A stretch of DNA of 64,000 nucleotides from Asparagopsis taxiformis (lineage: Eukaryota > Rhodophyta > Florideophyceae > Bonnemaisoniales > Bonnemaisoniaceae), in assembly GCA_030407315.1 (NCBI GenBank), contig JALQPE010000787.1:80112-144111 (forward strand). The letters run 5' to 3'. Position numbers and translations under genes: made by a program. Below the pieces are notes generated by a model. That model was not told the origin of the DNA. It was given only the letters and a program-made list of their open reading frames with translations, and made no database searches. Positions 44,480-55,540 of this stretch are shown in pieces (position 1 is the stretch's first letter; the number at the start of each line of letters is the position of its first letter).

Positions 44480-44683
44480 GACACCCTGATTTGAATTAAA
44501 ATTTGGGCTATTCTCAAAAACATGCACATGTGAACATGTTTTTGAGATGGGGGTGTGCCGTACGGCACAATCGACCGCCCAAATCGTTGATTTTTGCAAG
44601 ATTTTTTGTGCCCGAAATTTTAGAATTTCTGGGCTGGCCAGCAGTGCATCTGAGCTGGACATCCACCGGACGTCCATTTCAGG
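44480..44683 (+). repeat. R repeat 2
   Basis: Full-length R (~204 bp). Order of elements: GACACCCTGATTTGAATTAA; hairpin TCTCAAAAACATG/CATGTTTTTGAGA with a 10-nt CACATGTGAA loop; 14-bp palindrome GTGCCGTACGGCAC; GAAATTTTAGAATTTC dyad; CCGGACGTCC end. Confidence 0.95.
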
Positions 44684-44980
44684 TTGGTCGTGTGCTGCCT
44701 ACATCCACGCATTGCAGAAACTAAGCCAGCGGGTTCACTACTAATACAAAGTACACGGAATATGAGTAACGTGATAGGTGAGTAGTGTTTGTGTTGAGGG
44801 AGTAAGGCGGGACCATTATGAAACACGGAAGAAGATGCGTACCTAGCATAACTTAGGCTTGAAGCCTGGAATCGACCCATCTTTCGGCGCCATTTAGCCT
44901 CACAGTTAGTGCTTACAGAAGCCAGTGATGACCCCGCTCGGGGCGGCGGCTCGGTTCCTGGGGCCGTTGTGGCCAAATTA

Positions 44981-45184
44981 GACACCCTGATTTGAATTAA
45001 AATTTGGGCTATTCTCAAAAACATGCACATGTGAACATGTTTTTGAGATGGGGGTGTGCCGTACGGCACAATCGACCGCCCAAATCGATGATTTTTTACA
45101 ATTTTTTTGTGCCCGAAATTTTAGAATTTCTGGGCTGGCCAGCAGTGCAATCGAGCTGGACATCCACCGGACGTCCATTTCAGG
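44981..45184 (+). repeat. R repeat 3
   Basis: Full-length R, starting 501 bp after repeat 2. The spacer is the long type containing TTCACTACTAATACAAAGT. Confidence 0.95.
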
Positions 45185-45367
45185 TTGGTCGTGAGAGAGT
45201 GGGGCGGGACCATGATGGAACAAGGACCAAGACCTGTCCCTGGCGTATTGAGCCTGAAATTGACCCTTCGTGAGACGCGATTTTGGCTTACAGTTAGTGC
45301 TTACAGAAGCCAGTGATGGCCCCACTCGGGGCGGCGGCCGGTTCCTGGGGCCGTTGTGGCCAAATTA

Positions 45368-45572
45368 GACACCTTGATTTGAATTAAAATTTGGGCTATT
45401 CTCAAAAACATGCACATGTGAACATGTTTTTGAGATGGGGGTGTGCCGTACGGCACAATCGACCCGCCCAAATCGTTGATTTTTGCAATATTTTTTGTGC
45501 CCGAAATTGTAGAATTTCTGGGCTGGCCAGCAGTGCATCTGAGCTGGACATCCACCGGACGTCCATTTCAGG
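45368..45572 (+). repeat. R repeat 4
   Basis: Full-length R, starting 387 bp after repeat 3. The spacer is the short type containing GGGGCGGGACCATGATGGAA. Confidence 0.95.
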
Positions 45573-45867
45573 TTGGTCGTGTGCTGCCTACATCCACGCA
45601 TTGCAGAAACTAAGCCAGCGAGTTCACTACTAATACAAAGTACACGGAATACGAGTAACGTGATGGGTGAGTAGTGTTTGTGTTGAGGAGTAAGGCAGGA
45701 CCATGATGAAACAGGGAAAAAGATGTCACCCAAGCATAACTTAGGCTTCAAGCCTGGAATCGAACCATCGTAAGACGCGATTTTGGCTTACAGTTAGTGC
45801 TTACAGAAGCCAGTGATGACCCCGCTCGGGGCGGCGGCCGGTTCCTGGGGCCGTTGTGGCCAAATTA

Positions 45868-46072
45868 GACACCCTGATTTGAATTAAAATTTGGGCTATT
45901 CTCAAAAACATGCACATGTGAACATGTTTTTGAGATGGGGGTGTGCCGTACGGCACAATCGACCGCCCAAATCGATGTTTTTTGCAATATTTTTTTGTGC
46001 CCGAAATTGTAGAGTTTCTGGGCTGGCCAGCAATGCATCTGAGCTGGACATCCACCGGACGTCCATTTCAGG
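45868..46072 (+). repeat. R repeat 5
   Basis: Full-length R, starting 500 bp after repeat 4 (long spacer type). It is the last copy before the dioxygenase-like gene. Confidence 0.95.
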
Positions 46073-46384
46073 TGATCGTGTATCGTGCACGTCCAGCCAT
46101 TACCGGAAGCAAGTAGGCGATGAAGCACGTACAAACCCAATTGTTCTGCTATTTCTACCATAGACCATCGAGTCTAGAGATGTGAGGGAATCGTCCTGGA
46201 ATCATGCTCCAACCCACGAGGGAATGGACAATCTAGTTTGAAAGCATGGAACGGAAGTACATTATACTAGGTTCATAGATTGAAAGTGATAAAGGAGATG
46301 ATTATATTCTCGATAATTGTTTACCAAAGTAGTAGTTGTTAAGCTATCTAGCCGTCGGAAAATTCTTCTTCCTCTTCGTCCTCA

Positions 46385-48429
46385 CTATATCAGGATCTCC
46401 GGCAGAATAGGCGTTATCGGCAACTGGGAGAATAGCTCGATGGGCCACACCCGGTGTGTGCATTCATCCTTGCGAGGTTCTGTCGTCTTCATCCGCATCA
46501 TTCCGAGCTGCCCTGTCTTCGGCCTACCATCTTTCTTGACCGGGATGGGAACAACTGTCTTGTGGCGAACATTGACAGGTGCCGGTTGACTTTGCCTTGC
46601 AGACCGGCGCGGAGCATTGGCGATGACTTCTTCTTCGAATCCCAACCGCCTGATGAAACCAAACGAAACATTGTCGGGAATCGGATACGACGCATTCCTG
46701 AAATACGTGTGATACCTCGTTGTCGTGTGTGACACAACTCTGTCGACATGCCCTGCCCCGGCATGTTGTACATGGCCGTGACCGATGAAGACTGAACGTG
46801 GCGGAACGATTACCTTCTTCAGCTTCATCGTCTTGGCGTACATATCTAATTCCAGCGCTTTGGAAAAGACGTACTTGTGGGACCCTGGACACACCCAGAT
46901 AGGGAATGGGTCATCTCCGTTGGCAATAACAAAGTAACCCGGAAGTTGATCTTTGCGGTCGCGAGGAGGAACAGGGAAATCATTGTGTGGGACCTGCCGA
47001 GGACACCCCTTTCCCGTTATCAAAAACCGTCCCCCAGATGCCGGCATGACAAGTTTTTCTCCCGGTAAACCGCACTCCTCCAGCCCTATCAGCCGGACAA
47101 GGATTCCCAACCACACATCCAGCAGGGCTCGCCGCGTCACAAACTTGAACCGGTCGATATGCGTCTCATCGTTCTCGGCATAGTCAACCAGGCAGTGGCG
47201 CGTAGACGTGAAGCGAGCCCTCCCCTCATTCCGGTTCTTCTCATCTGTTTCATCGTCCCCCGTATTGACAATGGGACTCCACAGCTGCCGGTTCCCAGGG
47301 TCCTTGTGCACCTGCTCCCCCTCCCACGTTCCCAAAAAGTACCGAAACAATTCCTGGTTAGGAATTTCTTCCATGAGACCCAAGTCAAATGGGAACTTGT
47401 CCGACGCATCGAGGTAGCTTACATCCGCGAAATTGTGCATCACCGTATACCCTCGCTCGTTGATTTCCGTTCGGCAATTGTGGAAGTACGCCATACCAGT
47501 GCCGGCCTCATACGAATCCTTCCAGCTTGTAGACATTCGCGCAACCTGGGCGAAGTCCAGCCTCGAGGGTAGAAACGTCGATGTAGGCTCACACATCGCC
47601 TTGGCAGCCATCTTCCACGCTGCGAAGAACATCGGATAGACGTGATCGATTTCGAAAGCACACGAGCCCGATGTTCTTCCGGAATATGCAGCCCCTCAAA
47701 CACAGGGTCCATCGCCACTTGCTTCAAATACCTCACCTCTCTGCCCTCCTCATCGATTTCCACACTCTCCAATAACAACCTGAGCTCAATCGGGGGCAGA
47801 CAGCCAACCCTCACCGATGCGATGACATCCGCGGGACGCTGCGCCAGATGATGCCCTTCGGCTCGGTCTTCGAAATCGTCAGGAAGAGACGGCATACGGT
47901 CGTCGAAGAGGAGGTCGTCTTCAGAAGGAGAGTCACGAACGATGTAACCGTCTTCATCGACTTCCACTCCTTCCGGAACAGTGAATGTAATTGTCACTTC
48001 GCGGACCCCCTTGCTTTCGACTTGGCCCTCGTCTGCACCCTGTTTGTCTTCCTCGTCCGAAGCGGTATGGACAGATTCTTGGTTGGAGGGAGTCGCACCA
48101 GCACGTTGGTTATCTTGGGGGACAATCTCAACGGCAGAATCGGGGGAACGGGCGGAGTCTTCGTCAACCTCATCACCGGAAGCAGTGGCTTGTTGTTGAT
48201 CGGTGGGTTTATCAACAACGGCCTGCTCTTCTTCCCCGGCGGATTGTTGTACCACAACCGGCTCTTCTTCCTCGAGGCGTGTGCTCCCCGTCGAGCGAAG
48301 TCGCTGTGAACGGCGGCGGATGCCATGCGAAGCAGGCTCATGTTCGACATTCCGCTGCTTCTTGTGAGTGAGTCTCACATTGGCAGCAGAAGGGCGGCGT
48401 TTGCGTCGAGCCTTAGTCTTCTTCTTCAA
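46385..48429 (-). CDS. 2OG-Fe(II)-dioxygenase-like protein (frame-broken; probably C-terminal half of a ParB-dioxygenase polyprotein)
   Basis: The coding signal covers 47640-48429 and then 46385-47640 in the neighbouring frame. The N-terminal part is Lys/Arg-rich (possible nuclear-localisation sequence), then acidic. The C-terminal part has a double-stranded beta-helix pattern: the iron-binding His-x-Asp in VPHNDFP (His at 46985-46987, Asp at 46979-46981), then PIWVCPGSH, VPPRSVFIGHGHVQHAGAG with the distal His at 46763-46765 (74 residues after the first), and a downstream Arg in TTTRYHTYF that could bind 2-oxoglutarate. The subfamily (PhyH-, AlkB- or TET/JBP-like) cannot be fixed by eye. No ATG opens the first segment, and it overlaps the upstream ParB-like frame by 17 nt. 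The frame break at about 47640 falls in a TTT run. Confidence 0.6.
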
Positions 48430-50283
48430 TGTCGGATTGAAAAAACTCTTTCAAGTTCGTTTCCAAATCCTGTAAACGCGTGGTTCTCCGTCGCATTCGA
48501 ACCTCACTGCTCCGGTCGTCCCCTCTATACATTGCAATGGCATTGGTGAGATGCCATTGCAACTCCTTCGGCTGCTTAACCGACCCAATTGCCATCTCTG
48601 TGCTCAGAAATGACTTGCGCATAATACTCTTTGGGCGCCCAAACGCAGCGTACAGAGAATTTGCTATTGCAGTCACGCGACGGACGTATGTATAAAGTCG
48701 TTCACGTCAAAGCGTCCATCCGGACGTCCGCCATGAGCAGGGTTCAAGTACTCCGAAAGACCACGCAAGACGAAGACAAAGTTTTCTTCCAGCAACTCGC
48801 GCACTATCTTGTGGTCCAGGTGCGTTATCCCAATCTCGTTGCGGCGCTCGGAATTGTTCAGCTCACGCAACACGTCGTCGAGAACAGGATGCTTCAGCGT
48901 TGCTATAGCCAAACGCGTCCACCGCCGAGCCGTGTTCGTCGAATTCATCATCCCCATGAACTGCGCCTCGAACAATGTTCGGATGACATCAGACTCACGC
49001 AAGTCGCCAGCGTTTTCCACGTTGTTTGCAACAGCAATCGTACGGATGAACTGCTGGATGGACGACAAGATTCGAACCAGGGAGCGCTCCGTCAGTTGCG
49101 TCCCAGTCGTATGGTTCGACTCTGCACTCTTGTGGATGATCTCATGAGGCTGGAGATCACTGTCGTCCTTGCGGCGAAGGTAGTACACATCCAGAGGCTG
49201 AGTAACCCAGCGCAAGCGGTTTGCCTCCTGTGGCAGCTTGGTTCTGTGCATACGGGTGAGGCGCGTGAAGTCATCCGCAATGCTATGCATAGCATTGAGA
49301 CGATGCAGTCCGTCGATCACGGTCACGTTCGCATTGGCATGGAATTTGCCATTCTGGAACAGACGCGTGTCGGCGGACAAATGCGTGTTCTGCGACCTCA
49401 GCACCGTCACAGTGATACGCGAAGAGCTCACATACCCCACCGCCAACATATTGTTGCGCAGGTCCTCCACGTGGTCTTCTTTGACATCGCGAAGGGTCAC
49501 GGCCGGTTCCACTAGCTGCCTCACCAACACAGTCGCTCCTTCTCCGACGTAATCCGACGTCACAAACTTGGGCACCATAATTTGCGTCCCCTGCTGCTCA
49601 CGAATGCTTTCCGCCACCTCCGGTTCGTCGTCCACCTCGGTTACGTCCTGCGTAGTAGCTTCGGTGACGTTGGAGCGAGCAGGGTGCTTCGTGCCTCCAC
49701 TGGAGGCTCTGGCAGAGCGAGCAGGGCGCTTCGTGCCTCCCGAAACCGGGACGGAGCGTGCTGGATGCTTCGTACCCCCCGAACCAGTGATTTCGCCTGC
49801 TGGACCGGTACTGGGCATCCGTCCCGAGCTGGCCTGGTTCGTCGCTGCGTTGAAGTTTGACGCTGCAGCAGGGGTACGAATGTCGCTAGAGCCATCCTCC
49901 GCAGCGGGGCGCATCATCCGAGTATCCCAAGGGTAAAACGCCGCGGCGTATGCTCCACCCATCGTCTCCGGCGGTCCCTCGGCGCCATCAAACATGTACG
50001 GGAACGGGAGGTCCTTGAACTTGTCCTTAGTCGCAATGTTGCGCACGACGATATAGTCGGCCTCGTCGGTTTCCGGCAGCTTGTGGTTGTGCAGCGTGCG
50101 CGGAAGGCCAACATCGCCACCAGCAGTGCTCACCGAAGCCGTCCCAATATGCACAGCCGCACCGTCCACGTCCGCAAACAAGTCGACATCGACGCCGCGC
50201 TTGAGTCCGCGCGACTCCGCTGACGCGCTCACTTGATCGCCGCAAACCGTTGAAAACAAACTGCTGAAATGCGTATCCGCCAT
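48413..50283 (-). CDS. ParB/Srx-like domain protein (frame-broken C-terminus)
   Basis: The start at 50283 (MADTHFSSLF) is the first plausible ATG. Residues 1-230 are low-complexity, with three copies of SGGTK[H/R]PARS, a basic motif that might bind nucleic acid. From about 270 the sequence resembles a ParB/sulfiredoxin fold: a strand-rich section ending in the hallmark helix VIDGLHRLNAM (D324-G-L-H-R328), where ParB-family proteins have G-x-x-R for nucleotide binding or catalysis. A helical domain follows. The main frame stops at 48673, but the neighbouring frame (48413-48676) continues with coding-like YTYVRRVTAIANSLYAAFGR. The break again sits in a TTT run. A nuclease, CTPase or DNA-binding role is inferred from the family. 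Confidence 0.55.
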
Positions 50284-50566
50284 GGTTGTTGAGTTGGAAA
50301 GGAAAAGAGATGGTTGACGTTGACGTATTCGAGTGATGTGGATGGTATGTTTCACGTTAAGTTGAAGAATGGTCGTGAACGCCAATCGCTGGAAATAATA
50401 ACACAATACAACCGAAATTTTGTTAGGTACACACCTATCGTGACCGCTGGAATGCAAGACAGGCAATCGAGATGTGAGTGTCCGTTCAGAACGGGCCCGA
50501 GTCGGGCTCTCGAAACCTGACGAGGTGGCGTGAAGCAGGCAGTGTCCTTGATGTGTAATGTGTTAA
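50284..50566. promoter_or_regulatory. Upstream region of the ParB-like gene
   Basis: The 283 bp lie between the ParB-like start and the left end of the methyltransferase unit. They hold a CGGGCCCGAGTCGGGCTCTCG dyad at about 50493 and no coding signal. The promoter role is inferred from position. Confidence 0.3.
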
Positions 50567-50627
50567 AATTACAGCTGTCAAGCTAGGCGGCTTTTGGGGC
50601 GGCTGCGAGCACCCCTTTATCCGGGGA

Positions 50628-50831
50628 ACACCCTGATTTGAGTTAAAATTTGGGCTATTCTCAAAAACATGCACATGTGAACATGTTTTTGAGATGGGGG
50701 TGTGCCGTACGGCACAATCGACCCGCCCAAATCGTTGATTTTTGCAAGATTTTTTGTGCCCGAAATTTTAGAATTTCTGGGCTGGCCAGCAGTGCATCTG
50801 AGATGGACATCCACCGGACGTCCATTTCAGG
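50628..50831 (+). repeat. R repeat 6 (left inverted repeat of the methyltransferase unit)
   Basis: Full-length R with intact hairpin and GTGCCGTACGGCAC palindrome. Confidence 0.95.
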
Positions 50832-51127
50832 TTGGTCGTGTGCTGCCTACATCCACGCATTGCAGCAACTAAGCAGGCGGGTTCACTACTAATATAAAGT
50901 GCACGGAATATGAGTAACGTGATGGGTGAGTAGTGTTTCTGTTGAGGGAGTAAGGCGGGACCATGATGAAACACGGAAGAAGATTTCTCCCTAGCATAAG
51001 TTAGGCTTGAAGCCTGCAATCGACCCATCTTCCGGCGCCATTTAGCCTCACAGTTAGTGCTTACAGAAGCCAGTGATGACCCCGCTCGGGGCGGCGGTCG
51101 GTTCCTGGGGCCGTTGTGGCCAAATTA

Positions 51128-51330
51128 GACACCCTGATTTGAATTAAAATTTGGGCTATTCTCAAAAACATGCACATGTGAACATGTTTTTGAGATGGGG
51201 GTGTGCCGTACGGCACAATCGACCCGCTGAAATCGATGTTTTTTGCAATATTTTTTTCTGCCCTGAATTGTAGAATTTCTGGGCTGGACAGCAATGCAAC
51301 TGAGCTGGACATCCACCGGGCGTCCATTTC
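51128..51330 (+). repeat. R repeat 7
   Basis: Full-length R, starting 500 bp after repeat 6 (long spacer type). It has more substitutions in the second half and lies 230 bp from the stop codon of the methyltransferase-SET gene. Confidence 0.95.
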
Positions 51331-51559
51331 AACTTGGTCTTGTATTTTGCATCTGCACGCATAACAGCAACCAAGCAGTCAGGTTCACTGCTCGGACGAA
51401 GTGCACCTAGAGTGTGAACGATTGGTTTTTGACAGGCGAGTACTGCCGAATAGGTTTCACCCTGGACTAATGGTGGCTGGACATTCTGCATTATATGATA
51501 TACTTCAACTCTGGAACGTAGCTTTATTTGTAGTCGAAATGAAAACATCTTTCGTGACC

Positions 51560-54500
51560 CTAATTCCATGCTCTAAACGCTGTCCCATAATGAACGTAGA
51601 GCTCCTGCCCCGGACGGATATCGCGGATTGCACGTACTACAATGATCTTCGGATTTTCTAGGTCCTTCGCCTTGAGCTTCTTCCCCGTCGAACCGCTGCT
51701 GTAGTTCTCGACAAACTCGACGTTGGCCATCCGCCTGGTGTCTTCCGCCGGAGTGTCCTCACCTCGCAAATACCGCGGGTCGTTGATGAACTGCGCCGAA
51801 CAGAACGGAGCCGGAACAATCCAAATTGGATGCTCGATGTTTTCGTCGTCCTCCGCTGTTGCATACAGCTTGATAGCATACATCAAGAATGTTTCCTTCG
51901 TTATCGCCATGTGACCCTCTCCGTACGCGAACCTCATCGACTCCTTGCTCATATCAGAGTACACAACAGTTCCGTAGTATGCACATACTTCGTCACCAAC
52001 ATTAAATGTCTGTTCAGCGAAGAGCCCTCTTCCTGCATTTGGATGCTTAATCAGCGATGGTCGAACGCTCAATTTTTTCGCAACACAATCGTGTGCCCGC
52101 ATCACGCGAGGGTTTTCAGTTTGCAACCAGCGGCGCAGGGAAGGTGGCCAATAATGTACCGGTTTCTCCATGTGCTCGCGCGACGCAATCGACTCTGGGC
52201 ACAGCTGCCAGAGGTACTGCCGAATATATTTCGGGAACCTCTGGTACAGGGGAAGGCCAGGTGGGGGTTCGATGATCCTGCGTTCCCTCTGCGTACGCAT
52301 CGTGACAGAGGGGGACGCCAAGAACTTCTCAGCACTCTGTTTCGCTTCTGTCGTGACCCTCATGTCAGTGTTGTTTGAAAGAATTACACGTGACATGACT
52401 GCACACAGCTTTGGAAGCGATCGTACCACACACAATTTGTCCATGTCACTGCCGACGAAAACACGGTGCTCAGGCAAGCTCATAGCTGCTTTTCCCGTTG
52501 CGAAAGTGCCAGAGAATGGATCGACAACAATATCACCAGGCTGTGAATGCTGGCTGATCAACTCCATCATGAGAGCGACGCTCTTCTGCTCTGCACGAAC
52601 TCTGACCGTAGCACCGGTTGTGCTCCTTGTTCGCCACACCATCTCATTCGAATCGATGGCGGGCATATTGATGGTGACGTTGCACCACGCCGGGTACGTG
52701 CCGTCCATGTATCCGTGGTTCCTATAGGCCACCATCTCGCTTCCGGTCTTGAACGGAACACCTCGCTTCCAGAAGTGGATAGCGACCTCTGCCATGTTCA
52801 TGCGTTGGTACCTCTTCCGCCCCGGCATTTGATAGAGGTGCCCAGGTAGTCGGACAAACAACAGAGGTACCTCGTCAACGAAGAAAACTGAATTCCGAAC
52901 GACGTCCTCCTCCTCCTCGTCCTCCTCCTCATCCGCACTTTCTTCGCCACTGTGCTGCGATGCTTCGGAGTCCGAATTCATGGACGTAACCTCTTCTTCA
53001 TCCGACCCGTCATCACTGGCAGCAGTATCGGTTGGGCCTTCTGACTGCGGTCCTTTGTACGTTTCCAAGTAATGGAACCATTCGTAGAACTGCAAAACCG
53101 AGCAGAACACGATGCCGTGGCCACCGGGGCGCAACAGCTCGTCAAACACTTCGATGCTAGCCTGCATATCTTCTGCAGTTAGCCTGTCGTACGAAGAGTT
53201 GGAATCGTTCCTCTTACGACGAACATTGTAGGGCGGATCAGTCAGAATGAGCTGAACGTTGCCCGTGATGGGCACGTGTTCTCGGCTCTCGTCGGCACTG
53301 ACCAAATCTTCGAAAGGGACGTCGTACACCCGGCAATACTGACTCATTTTCGAAAGAAAGTCCTTTGCGAGAGCCTGCCCTTCACTTTCCTGCTCTTCTG
53401 TCGCATGGGGTGACGGTGACGGGGGAGACGGCCCTTGGGCAGTAAGACTGGTCCTCCCAGGTCCAAGTTGAAGCCTGGTTGTGTGTCTTGTCGACGGAAC
53501 CAAACCTCTCCCTCCTGTGTTGCGACGAGTGGGAGTGTCATCAACCGGCTTGGGGACCTTTTCTGCGTCCGCGGCTTGTGGTGCCGGGCGGAGGACAGCC
53601 ATAACGTCTTCGTCGAGGGTGTCAAAATACGCTGGCAGCTTGTCCGGATTTCCGCTTGAGAAGTATATTTCCAGTGCCCCCCAGCGGTCGGACTCCGGCC
53701 AGGTGTACAGGTCCGGGTTGACGATAAGAAACTGCAACCGGTCGAAGAACTTCCTCACAAGGTCCCTAAATGCACTGTGCTGCGCACTGGTTCTTGTCTC
53801 TACTTTTCCACCATATCCATCAGGATGAGATAGGGGAGCTTTGTTGTGGTAGAGATCTAGCTTCTGCTCCATCGGTGCGAATAGACCTTCATCGAGCACG
53901 TCAAACCAATGCTCACTGCTGTCGAAAATGATGTACGGCGCCATCAACTCTTCGAAGCTGGAAAACTTTGCGGCGTAGGCCACATCGGTCCAAGCATGGT
54001 ATAAAACTTGAACCACGTAACAAGCTCGATTAGTGCTTTTCCGATGGGCTGGGACGCGTGCGGCTTCGTTCCCCTCTTCGGCCGCATCTCCTATTCGGCG
54101 ACGCGGCAGGTTCTTGTTGTGATTTCGGATGATAGACAACGCTTGGAAATACATCAATACCTCGAACGTTTCCGGTGGAGCAAGAACGAAGGCGCTTGGT
54201 TCCCCGCGCTGCGGCGCCTGTAGTGGCGAAGGAAGCATGTTACATCCAATAAGGAAGGTCTGCGGCACGATCCCAGAAAGGATGCAGTGCTCAACCCATT
54301 GCCCGATACGCTCATCCTGTCTTGAAAACTCGGCAATGGGTAATGCCAGACGAACAATCTGCTTGGCTCGCTCAACGTTCATCTCTGCCATGACGATTTC
54401 GGCAACATCCGCCTCGACTCCAGCATTCTTCGAACGACCGCTGAAGGACATGCTGAGTCGACCTTGCAGCGCCACAAATTGTTCTTCCGTGCCCTGCGCA

Positions 54501-54757
54501 ACCCAAGCGCCAAGGTCCGCGTATGTGAAACCTCCCGGCTTGTCCGTCAAGTCTGCGAAACTTGAGTGGGCGAATAAATCCAGCAAGAGGCGGAGGAAGT
54601 CTTTGCCAGCGAGAGTAGTTTCGCGGGCGGCGCGACCTACGTTTCGACGTGTACCCATGTCACTAGAATCCTCCCAAGGGCTAGCGGGTTCGCGCAGAAT
54701 TGGCACGGTTGCGTCGTCAACGATCGGATTGCTGTTGCGCCTGCGCTTATTCGTCAT
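51560..54757 (-). CDS. DNA amino-methyltransferase (beta class) fused to a SET domain
   Basis: This is an intact 1065-aa protein. Residues 1-420 are an unrecognised helical domain and a Ser/Pro linker. Residues about 470-790 are an N6_N4_Mtase-type domain in beta-class order: catalytic motif LILTDPPYN (Asp507-Tyr510) comes first and the AdoMet-binding DPFSGTFATG (from Asp746) after it. Between them is a long acidic insert (DEEEDEEEED). DPPY is used for N6-adenine or N4-cytosine methylation. The C-terminal about 170 residues are SET-like: AGRGLFAEQ at the start, QFINDPR where canonical SET has the NHS-type loop, and PGQELYVHYG at the end. SET enzymes methylate protein lysines, mostly in histones. 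A single protein able to mark both DNA and histones is therefore predicted. The NDPR and VHYG variants mean SET activity is not assured. Confidence 0.85.
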   Translation of the reverse strand: MTNKRRRNSNPIVDDATVPILREPASPWEDSSDMGTRRNVGRAARETTLAGKDFLRLLLDLFAHSSFADLTDKPGGFTYADLGAWVAQGTEEQFVALQGRLSMSFSGRSKNAGVEADVAEIVMAEMNVERAKQIVRLALPIAEFSRQDERIGQWVEHCILSGIVPQTFLIGCNMLPSPLQAPQRGEPSAFVLAPPETFEVLMYFQALSIIRNHNKNLPRRRIGDAAEEGNEAARVPAHRKSTNRACYVVQVLYHAWTDVAYAAKFSSFEELMAPYIIFDSSEHWFDVLDEGLFAPMEQKLDLYHNKAPLSHPDGYGGKVETRTSAQHSAFRDLVRKFFDRLQFLIVNPDLYTWPESDRWGALEIYFSSGNPDKLPAYFDTLDEDVMAVLRPAPQAADAEKVPKPVDDTPTRRNTGGRGLVPSTRHTTRLQLGPGRTSLTAQGPSPPSPSPHATEEQESEGQALAKDFLSKMSQYCRVYDVPFEDLVSADESREHVPITGNVQLILTDPPYNVRRKRNDSNSSYDRLTAEDMQASIEVFDELLRPGGHGIVFCSVLQFYEWFHYLETYKGPQSEGPTDTAASDDGSDEEEVTSMNSDSEASQHSGEESADEEEDEEEEDVVRNSVFFVDEVPLLFVRLPGHLYQMPGRKRYQRMNMAEVAIHFWKRGVPFKTGSEMVAYRNHGYMDGTYPAWCNVTINMPAIDSNEMVWRTRSTTGATVRVRAEQKSVALMMELISQHSQPGDIVVDPFSGTFATGKAAMSLPEHRVFVGSDMDKLCVVRSLPKLCAVMSRVILSNNTDMRVTTEAKQSAEKFLASPSVTMRTQRERRIIEPPPGLPLYQRFPKYIRQYLWQLCPESIASREHMEKPVHYWPPSLRRWLQTENPRVMRAHDCVAKKLSVRPSLIKHPNAGRGLFAEQTFNVGDEVCAYYGTVVYSDMSKESMRFAYGEGHMAITKETFLMYAIKLYATAEDDENIEHPIWIVPAPFCSAQFINDPRYLRGEDTPAEDTRRMANVEFVENYSSGSTGKKLKAKDLENPKIIVVRAIRDIRPGQELYVHYGTAFRAWN

Positions 54758-55080
54758 AATGGAATGAGTGGAAAATTCGGTACAGGATGGCGACCGCTCG
54801 GCGAGACAGTCAAATTTGACGACGTATCTCGTGACGTTTGCACTCTTTCGTGAGGAACACTGGTTGATATCGAACGGAACAGAGTATACGGGTACACAGC
54901 ACTGGAAAGGTCTTGAAACCCGTAACCGGTGTAGGTAATAAGTTGTGACGGATACGTGGTAGAGAAAAAAATTTTAAAAAGATTGTGATTCCCTGCCTTT
55001 GAGTGTTGTACTGCAAGGCCGCCAGTCACATAGGTTGACACAGGTGCCTCACGCTTACCAGGTGAGCGACATCCGGACGG
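54758..55080. promoter_or_regulatory. Upstream region of the methyltransferase-SET gene
   Basis: The 323 bp between the gene start and R repeat 8 hold no coding signal. The promoter location is inferred. Confidence 0.3.
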
Positions 55081-55273
55081 CCACTGGACGTGGGGATGTC
55101 CGACTCAGATGCATTGCTGGCCAGCCCAGAAATTCTACAATTTCGGGCAGAAAAAATATTGCAAAAAACATCGATTTCGGCGGTCGATTGTGCCGTACGG
55201 CACACCCCCATCTCAAAAACATGTTCACATGTGCATGTTTTTGAGAATAGCCCAAATTTTAATTCAAAGCAGG
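55081..55273 (-). repeat. R repeat 8 (inverted)
   Basis: R on the minus strand, hairpin and GTGCCGTACGGCAC intact; the CCGGACGTCC end is diverged. Right after it the sequence departs from the usual spacer. Confidence 0.9.
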
Positions 55274-55540
55274 ATGCAGATATTCGTCTTCTACCATTGT
55301 CAGAACACATTCGTATAACCACATTTGGAGAACCTGAGCCCAGAGCTATCGGTTTTGGCGGGAGCTAAGCCATATCTCATATAATCAGTAACTACTTCCC
55401 GCCAGCTGAGTGGTGGAACCCCTGCTATTTCTACCAACGAGACATACGGGGTGTCAACTCGGCAATCGTATATGATTTGGGTGCTAAATTTATTCAAGAG
55501 ACGAATGGGCTTCGAAAAGGAGCCCAACTACGTCTACTTG
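55274..55540. other. Spacer after R repeat 8
   Basis: No gene or recognisable repeat was seen. Confidence 0.3.
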
